A DNA stretch of 64,000 nt, taken from assembly GCA_033064195.1 (NCBI GenBank), contig JARBJD010000180.1, forward strand, positions 87,514-151,513, given 5' to 3'. Under the pieces are notes generated by a model. That model saw only the letters and a program-made list of their open reading frames with translations, ran no database searches and was not told where the DNA came from. This stretch comes from Blattamonas nauphoetae (lineage: Eukaryota > Preaxostyla > Oxymonadida). Below are positions 1 through 11,986 of the stretch, piece by piece (within the stretch, counting starts at the first letter, position 1; each line of letters opens with the position of its first letter). The position numbers and the translations under genes are program-made.

Positions 1-590
1 ATTTACAGGACCCTCAAAAGAACCAAGCGTCTTCAACAGGTACCAGAGAGAAGGTGTCGACACCGAAATGATTGTACTGCGATTTGTGTAAATCTCAATG
101 AAATGATGCAAATAATATATGAGCGTGGAAAAAAATCAAATTTTACTGAATTCAGATTTAGTTGTTGAGTACACATAAGAAAGGTGAATTTATAGATTTC
201 AAGCCTGATCGCGCATGAAATGGCCTTTCTAAGATCAGCACATTTTTGCACACTTTTTATTGCAAAACAAGTTCAAAGACAGGGAAAGGATGGAAAACAA
301 CAAAAAAAGAGGTCTCTATGTGAAACAATGGACAAAATACATCCATTAAAGAGAAAAATTGAAAAAACGTGAGATTTCAGAGTTGATCGTGACAACTTCT
401 ATGTTTTTATGAAATTGAAAAAAGTTCAGAAATGATGTATTTAGGGATGATAAACGAAGAAAGATAATTTTTTAGGAGAATTACTGCGTCAGTACGATTT
501 TGTGACGCGAGGATTATTTCATTGAGAACTACACATTTCCTAGTTTCTAGAAAAACAGAAAAAACGGGACGGTGACATGAAACGTGACAT
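1..590. other. Left edge, no gene recognised
   Basis: AT-rich sequence with only short open frames. It lies downstream of the stop of the minus-strand ARM-like gene that ends at 591. I see no RNA gene, inverted repeat or conserved motif. Confidence 0.5.
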
Positions 591-2830
591 TTACATCCAA
601 TATTCAATATCTGGCCATCTTCTCCATCTTCGACTGTTCATCCCACTCTCGTTTCTCACATGCCTCAGATAGTTTCCAATCCTGCTCTGCCATCCTTTGT
701 CCCTTCGCGTCAGCCATCCCTCCATCGCATCTTCATGTCCTGCTTCTCGAAGTCTCTCCACTCGCTTCCTCCATCTCTCATTCTCACTCCTCTTCATTCT
801 CCCATCGTCTTGTCTGATCAACTCCAGTTTCATCCCCAAATCATTCTCGTTTGTCTTCTCCACCAACAACACCACTTCCCACTCCTCTCTTCCCGTCTCC
901 ACAATCTCACCATCTTCGAACAGATCTCGTTCGAGCGTCAATGTCTGTCTCAACAGTTTGGCAATTGTGTTGACCTCATAATAAGAAAGGGGACTGAAAT
1001 TTGGAACGATCTCCCTTGGCCGCTGAAAGAACTCCTCTCGTCGAAGATTGACCTCCTCTTGCGAGAGATTGAACTCCTCTCGCTGGAGAATGAACTGCAG
1101 ATATTGCTTGGCTGGCTGCAGCACACGTTCAAGCAGAAAGATTCGTGCTCTTTTCCTGTCTGTTCCCCGATGGATGCTTCTTTGTCTGTCGATCAGCTTG
1201 GTCAGAGTCCGGATGAGAGAATGATGGAAATCAAGGGTTGTGGTTTGAACTGGCATCGGCCTGGATGTGTTGATCACATTTTCGACAAGATTCTCTTCCA
1301 ACATGCGAGGAAGCAGGCGAGGGAGATATTGGCCGATGTTGATGATCATTGTCAGATGAGAGAAGTGTGTTGGTGATGAGTGGCGGCTAGTCCGCTCCAA
1401 AAGTGAGCACAGCTGTGGAACATCGGAGACGGTGGACTCGATAACTGGATTGAGTGGTTTGTGACAGATGCAGCAAGCAGCAAGGTACCACAAACAGTCA
1501 AGAATATGAATTAACATTCCAGTTCGGCTTGAAGGTGGGCAAACCGACTCATTTTTCTCGTTCTCAAGAAGATTGAGGCAGAAAATGATGGTTGATTTGA
1601 AAGGATGAACAAGAGTGAAGTCGATCAGAATCTGAACAAGATGAGAAGAGATAAAGTGATACATCTTGAAAGGTGACGAGCATGGAAGGGAGAAGTGAGT
1701 TTAGGAGAGTGAGTTCTTCACAAAGCAGTTCCAAAACAGTGTTTCCGGCGAGAAGGGGTGAGTCGTCGGGAAGAGAGGTGGAGAGAGCAGAGATGGTTCC
1801 ATCCAAAGGCGACGATTCGGTGAAGAGTGTTTTCATTTCCGAAACATGCTCGGCCAGTGTGGAGCACAGTCGTCCTGCGAACGGGACAAGCTCCGACGAA
1901 CTGTCAGTCGAACCAGAAGGCACTTTGAGTGTTCGGAGGAAGGAGCGTGTTTCTGAATCAGACTTGCATCGTGTGGTGAGCACTTTGAGAGCAATCGTGG
2001 ACACTTCGAGTTGTGGGGAGAAACATAGCTGGGCCAGAATCGGCAAATGTGGAAAAGATGACTCTAAACTCTCAAAATGATCGAGAAATGCGAGGAATTT
2101 AGTTTTGTGGTGGGCGAGGAAGACAGACGACGATCGATGAGAGGAAGTCCACAACAACAGACAAATTTCGATCTGGAATAAAATAATCGAAATATGGAAG
2201 AAAAGAAACCTCATTGATCAAATTTTTATCCGAGATTGAGATTATCCATGCGAGAAGGAAGGATAGAATCGACGAACGACAAATGCGATCCAATTCTCCT
2301 TCCGATGTTTTCCCTGATCGAAGAAAACATGAAAAAGAGTCAAGATCAACACAAATTTTTGTCAAACCAATCAGAGTCAACAATTTTGGGAATGCAATCT
2401 GAGAGATGATGACGAAACAAGAATCACACAGGAACATCACATGGTTGTGTCTTTTCACAATATTCCTCAAGAGGTTTGATGTACTCCACTTCAAGAATTG
2501 TGGAGAGGGCCCAATCAGATTCTGTCAAAATCATCAACAACATGGAATGAAAACAAGGTGAGACAAACCAATCACTTGAGCGAGGAGATCATTCAACGTC
2601 ATTGGACGGAGCGAGTTGTATTTTCCACTTATCTGAGTGAGAAACATTTCAAGAAAGTTCTGGAAACATTTGAGAATGAAGTCGAGAGAAAATCGACATA
2701 CAGTTTGTTTCGCTTTTTCTGCATCAATATCAGTATGTACAGATGTTTTGTCGATAAGCATGGCATTCTGGATCGATGAGTAGTTGGGGATATGCAGACT
2801 GTTCGATAGTACACTAGATGGGTAATTCAT
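591..2830 (-). CDS. ARM/HEAT-like family protein, long subtype, spliced
   Basis: Hypothetical alpha-solenoid protein; cellular role unknown. I join at least four exons on the minus strand. An ATG at 2828-2830 opens the first. An intron of 37 nt at 2173-2209 and one of 31 nt at 1632-1662 join long open frames in phase 0, and an earlier intron starts GTGATT near 2534. The C-terminal half carries phrases I recall from a large Blattamonas family: LERVLQPAKQYLQFIL, LFEDGEIVETGREEWEV and REAGHEDAMEGWLTRRDKG, followed by a terminal tail. The middle has solenoid-like leucine-rich helices (LCSTLAEHVSEMKTLF, LPRLLPRMLEENLV). It is a diverged longer relative of the roughly 350-residue copies at 4, 13, 14, 24 and 55 kb. 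Family membership is fairly sure; the exact 5' exons are not. Confidence 0.72.
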
Positions 2831-3609
2831 CAGCCAATTTTAGTCTCCAATGGTTTGATCAGATTTGATTATCAAGGATTCATACAACCACAACGGAGAC
2901 AGAAACTGAGAATAGGTGACATGAATGAAGACATTTTGAAAGTTAACTCATTCTTGGCCGGATGTTTGTTCTTTAATCGTCGAAATCGTCATCGGAGTTG
3001 TCTCGTTCCTTGGCGGTTGGGTTGAGGGTGATGGAGGGCACAATGCTTCAGATTCTGAAGATTGTGGGTTTGAGAGACAGGATTTCGGCAGCTGTCTTCG
3101 GATGATGGCCAAACACTGGAAGTCCAAGCTTGACGAATCAAAGCGGCTGGGTATCGCTGAGAACACGTGAACATCGCACGTGCAACAAGCAGTTCCTGAT
3201 TTGCTTTGAAATGTTCAAGTTTCAACTTCCGGTGATTGGGCATCATCCAAAACGAGTTGATTGGTTCGCTGCTTCTTCTCTTCGATGCGTGGTGACAGTG
3301 TTGATAATTCGGCTTTCCAAACGAAGACCACCTGCAATTGTCCTGTCCCAGGCTGATCAATCAAAACAACGTTGCCGCAGCTCTGTCATACTCGACAGAC
3401 ATTTTCTCCGCAATTGCAGAGAAATCCCGCAAATATCGATTGATGAGAGGAAGATAAAAGCACAGCCATTGAATCTACAAACTGTCCAGCGGTGTTAGTG
3501 GATTCGATCACTGTACTGGTATCTTCGTCACATGCATCAATATTTCAGGACAGTCTCACTTTCCTTCATGAATGGAGAGTAATCTGGATCATGGTGAGCT
3601 AATCATCGA

Positions 3610-3876
3610 TCACGGGAAGATCTCGTAAGTGATGTGTTGAAAGGAATCTGATGAAGATTGGGCGAAACGTTCGCGAATGAATGACAGAGTATCCCTGAAT
3701 GTCGATGGATGGGACGAAGAAAAGAGCGTTGAAGCTTTCCTGACAAGCCCTTCACTAAAGGTGTCGTCGTATCTGACCGTTGAAACATGAGAGAAGAAGA
3801 CGGGTTCAACAAAATCAACTGTGAGTCGTTTAGTCAAATTACACTTCAAGAATGGAGAGTATTCTGGATCAGTCAT
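3610..3876 (-). pseudogene. Relic of ARM-like family, N-terminal part
   Basis: A minus-strand frame of about 88 residues begins DPEYSPFLKCN and continues through FSHVSTVRYDDTFSEGLVRKA and FRDTLSFIRERFAQSSSD. This matches the N-terminal layout of the ARM-like family, which has a PFL-W start, an F-SLV block and an acidic L-RKA-FL block. The rest of the family domain is not found in an open frame. Further minus-strand frames at 2948-3360 may be its decayed remainder, but I cannot align them. The phrase aatggagagtattctgg at about 3850 recurs as aatggagagtaatctgg at about 3570, suggesting an internal duplication. Confidence 0.5.
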
Positions 3877-3982
3877 TTGACCATGAGAATGAGGAGAGAA
3901 AGATGGATACTAACCTTACGAGACCCACAATACAGATCCATGCTACATCTGAGGTGAATGAGCTCAGAACAATCTCATAAAA

Positions 3983-5021
3983 ATGGATTTTCTCCTACAT
4001 TATCTTCTTGTAAGTGTTTTCATCACTTTTCTTTTTCCTAGACCCTTCCTCCTTTCAAACTTGGACTGGAAACCAGATTGATACAAACACGAATAAATCT
4101 GTCATCTTTCAATCACTGATTGAAATGATCAAAACTCATCCTCAATTTAATGAATCGTTGGAGGAGGATATAGTTGCCTTCCTCACTCGAATCACCCCAA
4201 CGAACCGAGCCGAATCAGACGAAGTCCTAAATTGTCTTGCACCATCAGCTGATGGATCATTGGCGAGCTTTGTCGAATCGATCACATTTCTGGTCTCTTC
4301 GTCAAGCAAAGCTATTGTGAAAACGTCTGTTCGTTTGTTGGAGGAATTGTGCATGCGCTGCTCTCTCACGATCCGTCGACAGCTCATTCAGGATGGAATC
4401 CTCCAGAAAATCATGGCAGTGATCGACTCTGATGCTCTGTTTTCACAGGACTTTGGCGAAACACCACTATTTCTGTCATTGATCATCAGATCCTTCCTTC
4501 GACTCGGAACTCTTCGTGGGATGGAAAGAGGACAGGTCGTCTCTCAAAATGAGCAACAAGAATTGCACGATCTAATTTTGAGACAAGTCATTATTCCTTC
4601 GGAAGGGTTTCTTCGATTCCTGTACCACGTCCATCCCTCCGTTGTGGATGGAGACCGCTCCTTCATTTTTCTGGGGAATTTGACCCGTTTCATTCAAATT
4701 TGTCCCTATTATGACCTCACTATCACCCATATATTGGGGTTACCTGTCATTCTGACCATCACATCGAGTCTCACCATCATCGTCACTGATTCGTCGATCT
4801 GGACTTTCCTGGATGACTTGAACGAATGCATCTGGGAATGGAATTCCGAAAGACGCAAAACACGAAGCAATGTTCGACTTCTGTTCCGTTCTTTTGTGGC
4901 TGAGGGGTTCGACGACCTGAAGGAGCAAAGATTGCAGAATGACGAGTATGGCGATACGAGCGACCAGATTTTGGGATCTGTGTCACAACTTTGCAACGTT
5001 CAAGGAGAGAATACTCCCTGA
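3983..5021 (+). CDS. ARM-like family protein (about 340 aa)
   Basis: Solo alpha-helical repeat protein of unknown function, among the most complete family members here. The open frame runs through SVIFQSLIEMIKTHPQFNES, SFVESITFLVSSSSKAIVK, an LRQVIIPSEGFL block, the ICPYYDLTITHILGLPVIL block, and ends FVAEGFDDLKEQRLQND. These are the usual order and spacing of the family: F-SL, FVE-I-LLSS, L-QV-PSE, CPYY-PT, EG-ED--E-RLQN. The frame begins just after an acceptor ending TTTCCTAG. A short first exon with ATG at 3983 and a donor GTGTTT would join in phase, but that first exon is inference. Two neighbours on the left belong to the same family. Confidence 0.75.
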
Positions 5022-6210
5022 TGTGGTTGATCGAACAATAGACACTCGAGCTTCGAGCCTTTTGAAGAATTGAATGAAGCAGATTCTGGATGTCTTCTTT
5101 TTTATGTCTGTTCCTTTGATTGATGTCATGTTTCTCATTATCCATTGAATGAAACATCGACAGTTGTTCTTTCAAAAGATTCAAGAGGTATCTGGCAATA
5201 TCATCCGCCTAATATCATCAGTCAAGCTGTTGAACACTAATTTTCAAGCCACTTGATTGCTTTCTCATACTGGTTTCGTTAACCCGAGTTTCTCTAGCTT
5301 TTACTCCTGCTTTTCAAAATTCTCAAGGTGATAGAACCGCCCTTTCTTCCTTATTGCTGGATGAGCCACTCACACCAAATGGGAGATTATTTTTGAAAGG
5401 TTGCAAAACACTATGGAGCGTCACCAAAAATTATTTTTTGCCTAATTAACAGATACAGGCTTAAAGAGATATTGAGCCATAAATTGAGTGAATTTTGTTT
5501 TGATCGCGTTTGAGACGACCATTTTTTCACCAGCACAAATTGACACACTTTTTGATACAATACACGTCATAAAACCAAGAAGTGGTGTAAAACGCTAAAA
5601 AATAACGGATACATGAGCAAAAAGTGAAATAAATGCACAAATCATTCAAAAAACCATGAAAAGCACCTCAATGCTCTATCTCTCGAGACGAGGAGTATTG
5701 CCCTGGAATAATCTGAACATGTCAGGATGGTTATTTTGATGTCAATTTACGAAGGAATATCAGTTTTGAGGGATAGTATCTAAAAGGGAGGATGAACAGA
5801 AAACGCGTGTTGATCCCAGGACGAGACGAACAATATCATCTGAACAAAACACAAAAAATGAAGGAAAACATGTGAAAATACCAGATTATGACTTTAATCA
5901 GTGAGATGACAAGTCTCGAAGTTGTCGGGAAGACTGTTGAAAACCGACTTTGGAGAGAGAAGATGAAAAAGAAAGAACAATGGAAACTTTGTTGGTTCAC
6001 ATCAAAAGAAGTGTTCAAACACTGATCTTACGCGAATGAGAAGGTATGTCCAAGAATTGGCGAAGAGGGGTCACCGCCAGCAGAAATCTGAATGAAAAGA
6101 GTGGATGAATCGGTAAATGAACGTACAAAACCTTCAGTGTGTTGATTGAAGGGGTATATGCAGACAATGAGAATGGTTAGGCAAATTTCCAGACTTACAC
6201 AAAAATATGA
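5022..6210. other. Intergenic stretch, no gene seen
   Basis: About 1.2 kb, AT-rich, with only short frames on either strand. It separates the ARM-like gene from the beta-helix gene. It should hold the missing 5' exon and promoter of the beta-helix gene if that gene is intact, but I found no signal-peptide exon. No terminal inverted repeat was found. Confidence 0.45.
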
Positions 6211-6216
6211 CGCCAG

Positions 6217-9200
6217 CAACTTTTGAAAAATAATCACCCAAATTCTGAAGACCATGTACAGCCTCGCACAATTCATCTCTCATCGTCAACATACCAAGGG
6301 AAATTGTGTCCGGTTATTTCAAAGTCTATGGTGTTGATTGGATCAAATACAATCCTCACTCTTTCACTGGACAGAAATCCCAAACCGACGACGACTATCA
6401 CACCGGACAATACCCCAAAGAATGGAATTGATCACAATTTCCATTATATTCTGGATGTATTGAATAGTTCACTATTACTCCAGCAACTTCATATTCATCC
6501 AGGAACGGACAGTTCTGGTGTCGCCGTCGTCAGATCGTCTTCCGTGACTCTCTCACTCTGTTCAATCGATGTGGCACCATATTCATCTCCATTTGTTGTC
6601 GTAGAAGACTTTATAGGAGCAGCGACGGTTTTATCTCTGATATCGTCAAGGATCAAACCATCATCAAGCATCCATGGTCTTCTCCCTCTTACTGAAGTCC
6701 ACACTTCTGAACTTTCGTCAGCATATACCCAATCGACTTCCAAGGACATACTTTCATCCACATTATCTTCCGTTCTCTCTGTGTCGGGAATCGATCTTGC
6801 TTTTGATTCCGTTGATTTCTCTCTTGGAACGGGCCCTCTCATCGATTTTGGCATAAAACAGAAGAAATCTCTGATCGGATCCATCGAATTTTCCACCTTA
6901 CTCGACAAAACTTCCTTTATCAACGTAACAAGCCAGCCAGCCAATCCCAGCCTCAAACGACGAGACATGCAACTCTCTCAACGTCTGGTGGGAACAACCA
7001 TGTCTTCTAGTTCGAACCACCTGAGCGGCACGTGTGGTGTTCGTCCGTCTTGGGGCGTGGACACTTTGATCTCAAACGCGTCTTTCTCACACTGCGTCAC
7101 AAACGCGTCTCCAGACCCAGTCACTGAACCATCAGACGAGGATCCGTCCAATGTGCAGTACGTGCGGGCTGAACCAGCTGACCCACAGTGGTTTGATAAC
7201 GAAAATCCTCCCAAAGAAAACCATTTGTTTATTGTCAACAGTTCTTTCAACGACATGATTGCCGAAATGGAAGGAGGAGCTGCTGTGCATTCTGACGATT
7301 CACACGCACATATCACCATCAAAAGGACCAACTTTATGAGTTGCTTCTCTGGGACATCGGGTGGAGCGATCTTTGCGTACATTAGTCCAAATACCTCCCA
7401 CAACTTTGTTGCCTATGAATGCATCTTCTCTCAGAACTGGTGCGTGGGAGAGGGTGGACATGCGGTGATCGTTGGATTCAATGTCACAATCGCCAAGACT
7501 ACTTTCTCTGACTCGAAACCTCTCCCTGAACAAACCCCACCGACCTGTTCACTGTATTTCCAAGCAAATCCGAGCATTCGGATCGACAACTCAACTTTAT
7601 CTCGGAACAATGGAACCCAATGCGGAGGAATCTTCATTGTCCAAGGCGACCAGGGCGAGAGCCATACAGCTGTCCTCTCCGATATCCTCTTCGAATCAAA
7701 CATCTGTGCTAATTGGAATTCTTCCGAGATAACTACCGACCTTCTCTTCGATCGTTCCGAGCCCTCGATCAAAACTTACAACTGCTTCTCGACTTCGCAG
7801 TTTCACAAATGCTCGTCGGTGAATCATGATCAACACTATCCAACCCTCATCGGTCCCTCCGTCCTCAGCCTCCCCACCCCAGTCGAAGAAGAAAACCCTC
7901 GAGGTGGATTCCAGATTGCTGTGACTCTTTCGGGATTGTTCACAGGAACTGGTCAAGCTTACACTGTGACTTTTTGTGAGACTGGTTCGTACACTCCTGG
8001 GATATCTGTAGATGACGTCACTTTCACACAGTCGAGGGGAACAGTCCGTATTCCGATTGGCGCAGGCGATGGGTTAGAATTCGATACAGAATACAACATC
8101 TCCAACATCTGCAAAGTCGATCTTCCTGCACGTAACGACATCGCCGAATCTGGGCAGGACGAATTAGAATGGACTTGGTGGATCTTCGACCAATCGTTCT
8201 CCTCGGAACTGTCAGGACTCACATTTAAGACCAAACCGCAACCCAAACTCGTCTCTGTCGATGTTCGTGTGAAATCGTCGTTTAATCAGATCGTCGAGAT
8301 CGTTCTGACTGTTGACAGAGTCACTAAAGGCGAGTATTTCATGATTGTGACTGATGACTTTGGAGAACAAATTGATGTCGGGTGTGTCGCATTCGACACG
8401 TCGATGGTTGAATCAAGCGCCTCGTTGGAAGTCGATTTGCGTCAAGTTAACCTCCTTCCGGAAATGCAGTACAGTGTCTTGTGTCTTCTTGACGAATATC
8501 TGGCAATCAACATCAACGAACAACTGTTGAAAATTCCAACATTCTCGTCGTCCGCTTTCATCGTCAGTTCGAGTGGAGATGACGGGAATGAAGGCTCGAT
8601 GGACCTTCCGTTCAAAACATTGTCAGCAGCTCTGAAGAAAGCAGAAGGAGCTGGCGATGATGTCAGTGTGGTTATCGTTGATTCTGTCGAAATTGGGGAA
8701 GTTGTGCATTTTGATGGCTCAACCACAACGATGTCACAGATCGTGTCAACAGTGGAGGGCGATGGAGATGGAAAGACCCTTCTCTGCAGTGTTTCTGATG
8801 GCGAGTGGGTGACAGGGACAACTCGAGAATACAATGCAATGATCAATCTCATTCACTCGACACTGAACTACAACCGACTCGTGTTCTCGCCGATGTCTCC
8901 TCCTCACGGGATCGTGTCCGTCTTCTCCGTTGGCGCGAAATCAACACTCGCCATGTCCGAATGTTCACTCCAATCCCAAACACCGATCGTGTTTTCCTTC
9001 GTCTCTGTGAAACCAGAGGGGAAACTGCAGATTTCTCAATTGACATGCCAAAACCTGACATTCTCCAAAAAGTCCAGCCTGGTCGAAGTCCAAGGGAACG
9101 GAACGTCCTCCCTCGCCAACTGCTCGTTCTCTTCGATCTCCTTCTCGGAAGGTGGAGTGCTTGTTGGGAAGACAAGTTCAGGTTTCTCCGTCTCAAACTC

Positions 9201-9672
9201 GACTTTCGTTGGATGCAGTGGAACCCGTTTCGGAAGTCTGATCCGAATGAACGTTATCGGCTGCAAGGCCCAAATCATCAAAAGTCATTTTGAAAACTGT
9301 TCCACGCAGGTATCTCTGTCGAAGATGGAGGGAATGTCAGGAGTGATGGGAGGGGGATGTGTTGTCGTTGTGATGGAGTCAGCCGCGTCAAGACGACTTC
9401 CAGCCAGTTCCGTCGATTTCACGTCCTCCTCTTTCACATTATGCACTCTCACCAACACTGACCCAACAATGTCGAGTGTGCGAGTGGGTGGAAGTGCGTT
9501 TCTGATCGTTGGGAATGGAGGAAGTGAGACTGTCGTTCTGCGCGGTGTACAAATCTCAAAATGCACCGTCCAGAATCTTCTTCCTCCTGATCCGCCCGTT
9601 TCTTCTGCTTATCTTGTTTTGTCGAAGAGGCAGCTTATTCATACTGACAGGCGCGGTTTGGTTGTGAAGTAG
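6217..9672 (+). CDS. Beta-helix (PMP-like) surface ectodomain, no kinase part
   Basis: About 1,150 residues in one open frame, probably an extracellular parallel beta-helix protein. Serine/threonine-rich rungs recur, with GGA(I/A)/FxxN pairs as in chlamydial Pmp-like repeats (for example SGGAIFAYIS then CIFSQN). A middle segment of beta-sandwich character (VTLSGLFTGTGQAYTVTFCE) separates two helix regions. The second starts at SSSGDDGNEG, a common opening of right-handed beta-helix domains. There are many N-glycosylation sequons. The frame opens after a stop at 6208-6210 with an acceptor-like CAG at 6214-6216, so an upstream exon with the signal peptide is missing or lost. Unlike the receptor at 36.9-48.7 kb it ends without a transmembrane span or kinase-like domain, at a tail KRQLIHTDRRGLVVK. 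It may be a truncated receptor or a secreted form. Confidence 0.72.
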   Translation, partial: QLLKNNHPNSEDHVQPRTIHLSSSTYQGKLCPVISKSMVLIGSNTILTLSLDRNPKPTTTITPDNTPKNGIDHNFHYILDVLNSSLLLQQLHIHPGTDSSGVAVVRSSSVTLSLCSIDVAPYSSPFVVVEDFIGAATVLSLISSRIKPSSSIHGLLPLTEVHTSELSSAYTQSTSKDILSSTLSSVLSVSGIDLAFDSVDFSLGTGPLIDFGIKQKKSLIGSIEFSTLLDKTSFINVTSQPANPSLKRRDMQLSQRLVGTTMSSSSNHLSGTCGVRPSWGVDTLISNASFSHCVTNASPDPVTEPSDEDPSNVQYVRAEPADPQWFDNENPPKENHLFIVNSSFNDMIAEMEGGAAVHSDDSHAHITIKRTNFMSCFSGTSGGAIFAYISPNTSHNFVAYECIFSQNWCVGEGGHAVIVGFNVTIAKTTFSDSKPLPEQTPPTCSLYFQANPSIRIDNSTLSRNNGTQCGGIFIVQGDQGESHTAVLSDILFESNICANWNSSEITTDLLFDRSEPSIKTYNCFSTSQFHKCSSVNHDQHYPTLIGPSVLSLPTPVEEENPRGGFQIAVTLSGLFTGTGQAYTVTFCETGSYTPGISVDDVTFTQSRGTVRIPIGAGDGLEFDTEYNISNICKVDLPARNDIAESGQDELEWTWWIFDQSFSSELSGLTFKTKPQPKLVSVDVRVKSSFNQIVEIVLTVDRVTKGEYFMIVTDDFGEQIDVGCVAFDTSMVESSASLEVDLRQVNLLPEMQYSVLCLLDEYLAININEQLLKIPTFSSSAFIVSSSGDDGNEGSMDLPFKTLSAALKKAEGAGDDVSVVIVDSVEIGEVVHFDGSTTTMSQIVSTVEGDGDGKTLLCSVSDGEWVTGTTREYNAMINLIHSTLNYNRLVFSPMSPPHGIVSVFSVGAKSTLAMSECSLQSQTPIVFSFVSVKPEGKLQISQLTCQNLTFSKKSSLVEVQGNGTSSLANCSFSSISFSEGGVLVGKTSSGFSVSNSTFVGCSGTRFGSLIRMNVIGCKAQIIKSHFENCSTQVSLSKMEGMSGVMGGGCVVVVMESAASRRLPASSVDFTSSSFTLCTLTNTDPTMSSVRVGGSAFLIVGNGGSETVVLRGVQISKCTVQNLLPPDPPVSSAYLVLSKRQLIHTDRRGLVVK

Positions 9673-9894
9673 TGTCTATTATCTGTATCGTTCTTTCATC
9701 ACGTGTTTTTCGTATTTTATAGCGTTCCGTTATGTGTGTGAACTCTTTAGTTTCCAACGATTATTCTGAAGTTCTTTATCTGTTGTTTATTCAAATGGTA
9801 GGAAGACGAAATTCTAAATTTGAGGAACACTCGTACTCGAATTGTCCACTCAATGGGCCATTTTATTCTTTATTTTTGTTCCACTGAGTTATCA

Positions 9895-11986
9895 ATGTCC
9901 CAGCCGCCCCCGGTCAAGCCTACACATTACTCGTTCACTGTTCCGAGTAATTACCAAGTCATGAAACTCCTTGGGAAAGGTTCATATGGTATTGTCTGGT
10001 ATGCAATTCCCAGTCAAATCTTCATCCTACTGTAATTCTCTTTTGATAGTTCGGCCCTAAACGAAACGACAAATCAACGCGTTGCTATCAAGAAGATTGA
10101 AGATGTATTCAGTCATAAAACTAGCATAAAAAGGACATTGAGCGAAATTCGTTTTCTTACCCGCCTAAAACATCCGAATGTCGGCTACTATTTCCCTCTA
10201 TAACTTACTCTCTTTCTCCCCTCAGATCATTTCCATTAGCGATATATTCGCACCAAAAACATTTCTTTCTTTCGTTGATCTGTATTGGACATCAGACCTC
10301 CTCGACACAGATCTCCATCGCATTATTTCATCTGGCCAACTTCTTATTGAGGAGCACATTAAGTTTTTCATCTATCAAATCACTTGTGGAATGCGGTACA
10401 TCCATTCAGCTGGCGTCATTCATCGGGACCTTGTCTGCCCATTATCTCTCATATTACTTGATTTAGAAACCAGCGAATATTCTCGTTAATAAGGACTGTT
10501 CCATCAAGGTATTTATCACATCTCTTTTATCCTGGGTACCAATTTTAGATCTGCGACTTTGGACTCGCAGCGAGCATTAACCAACCTGACGATGTTCCCA
10601 GAAACCAGACTATTTATGTCCAGACGCGCTGGTACCGAGCTCCCGAGCTTCTTCTCGGGAACACAAAATACGACGAAAAAGGTCTGCATTTATTTTCAAA
10701 TCATAAATCCCCTTCTGCTTCATCTGTGTTATATATTCTCGTTGCAGTCGATGTCTGGTCATTGGGATGTATCTTGTTGGAGTTACTCCTGCGAAAGCCA
10801 GCATTTCCAGGAACAAGCTGTTCGTTCATTTTTCTCTTTATTTCTTTTCCAGACATGAATCAACTCGAACATTATTACAAAGTCCTTCCCATTCCCTCTG
10901 ACGAAGATTTGAAAGTGGTCGAAAAGCCAAAAGTTTGTTCAGATCTCCTTTCAATTGCTCCTGACAATTCGTGATCTTCCAAACTTTATCTGATTTTCCT
11001 CATTTCCCCCATTTTATCTTCTTTTTTTGTAGGCTCGTTCTTTCCTGCGAAAACTTCCCAAACACACAAATTCCTTATCATCATTCCTTTCATCCCACAA
11101 CGTTGTTGTCTCTTCATCTATCCTCCACCTTTTGGAAAGAACGCTCGCATTCAACCCAGCTGATCGCCCCACTGCGGAAGAACTCCTCAATCATCCTTTC
11201 ATCTCGGACTACAAAGGATCTGGCAATGAATCCCTGTTTGACCGCCCACGTCCCCACGAACGTTCCCAGTTCCCGGAAGACACCTCATTATCTCTGAATT
11301 ATGAGTCACTCGCCACTCTCACAACATATAAGCATCTTCTGTTCCAAGAGATCTTACGTTTTCGTCCCCGCACTTTATCGCAGTTCGAATACTCTATTCC
11401 TGAAGAGGAGATCAAGGCGTGCGAACTAGCCAATCCTGGTGTCGTCCAATGGGTTTACACGCATACCCATGCCAAAGTCGGCCGCCTTCCGCCTCCGATC
11501 GTTTCTCCGAATTCTGCCCACCCGTCCATGTTTTCTCCAAGTCATTCGATTTCTAATACTCTCAATTCTGTTCACACAACACATGACGAAGATTCAAGGC
11601 TTCCTGATGTGAACGGATCAAAACCATATTCGCACCATACATCTCATCAATCGGCAAGTAATTCCACATTAACAACTCCACATGTGTCCAGGCGATCAAA
11701 AACCCTTGGTCTCTCAGCATCTCCTCGAAATCTCTCATCTTCCCACAACTCACGTCTCAAACATGCCTCATCCACAAAGTCCAAAAATCCTGGACATCGC
11801 ACAACTCTAAGCATGGGGCAGATGACTGGCTATGTCCATACACAAACTACGGGGACAAATCCCCAGTTTACAAGGAGGAAGTCATCACTTGGCTTGAAGC
11901 AGGTTTCACCCTCCAATTCAAGTAAACACCTTGTGTCGGTGTCGTCGAGTCAACAATTGGCGCCTAATCCAGATTCTGTTCTATAG
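9895..11986 (+). CDS. MAP kinase, ERK-like, with TIY activation motif
   Basis: Serine/threonine protein kinase of the MAPK group, 573 residues after splicing. Exons: 9895-9998, 10050-10179, 10226-10432, 10467-10508, 10549-10681, 10748-10819, 10853-10932, 11033-11986; their sum is divisible by three. Visible motifs in order: GKGSYGIV glycine loop, VAIKKI with the ATP lysine, HRDLKPANIL catalytic loop, CDFGLA, then the activation segment [26 protein letters not shown], and [16 protein letters not shown]. The dual phosphorylation site TxY is therefore TIY, not TEY, TGY or TPY. After the kinase domain comes a roughly 250-residue Ser/His-rich disordered tail, probably regulatory. Introns are 34-100 nt. 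The ATG at 9895 starts [14 protein letters not shown] just ahead of the N-lobe. Confidence 0.93.
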
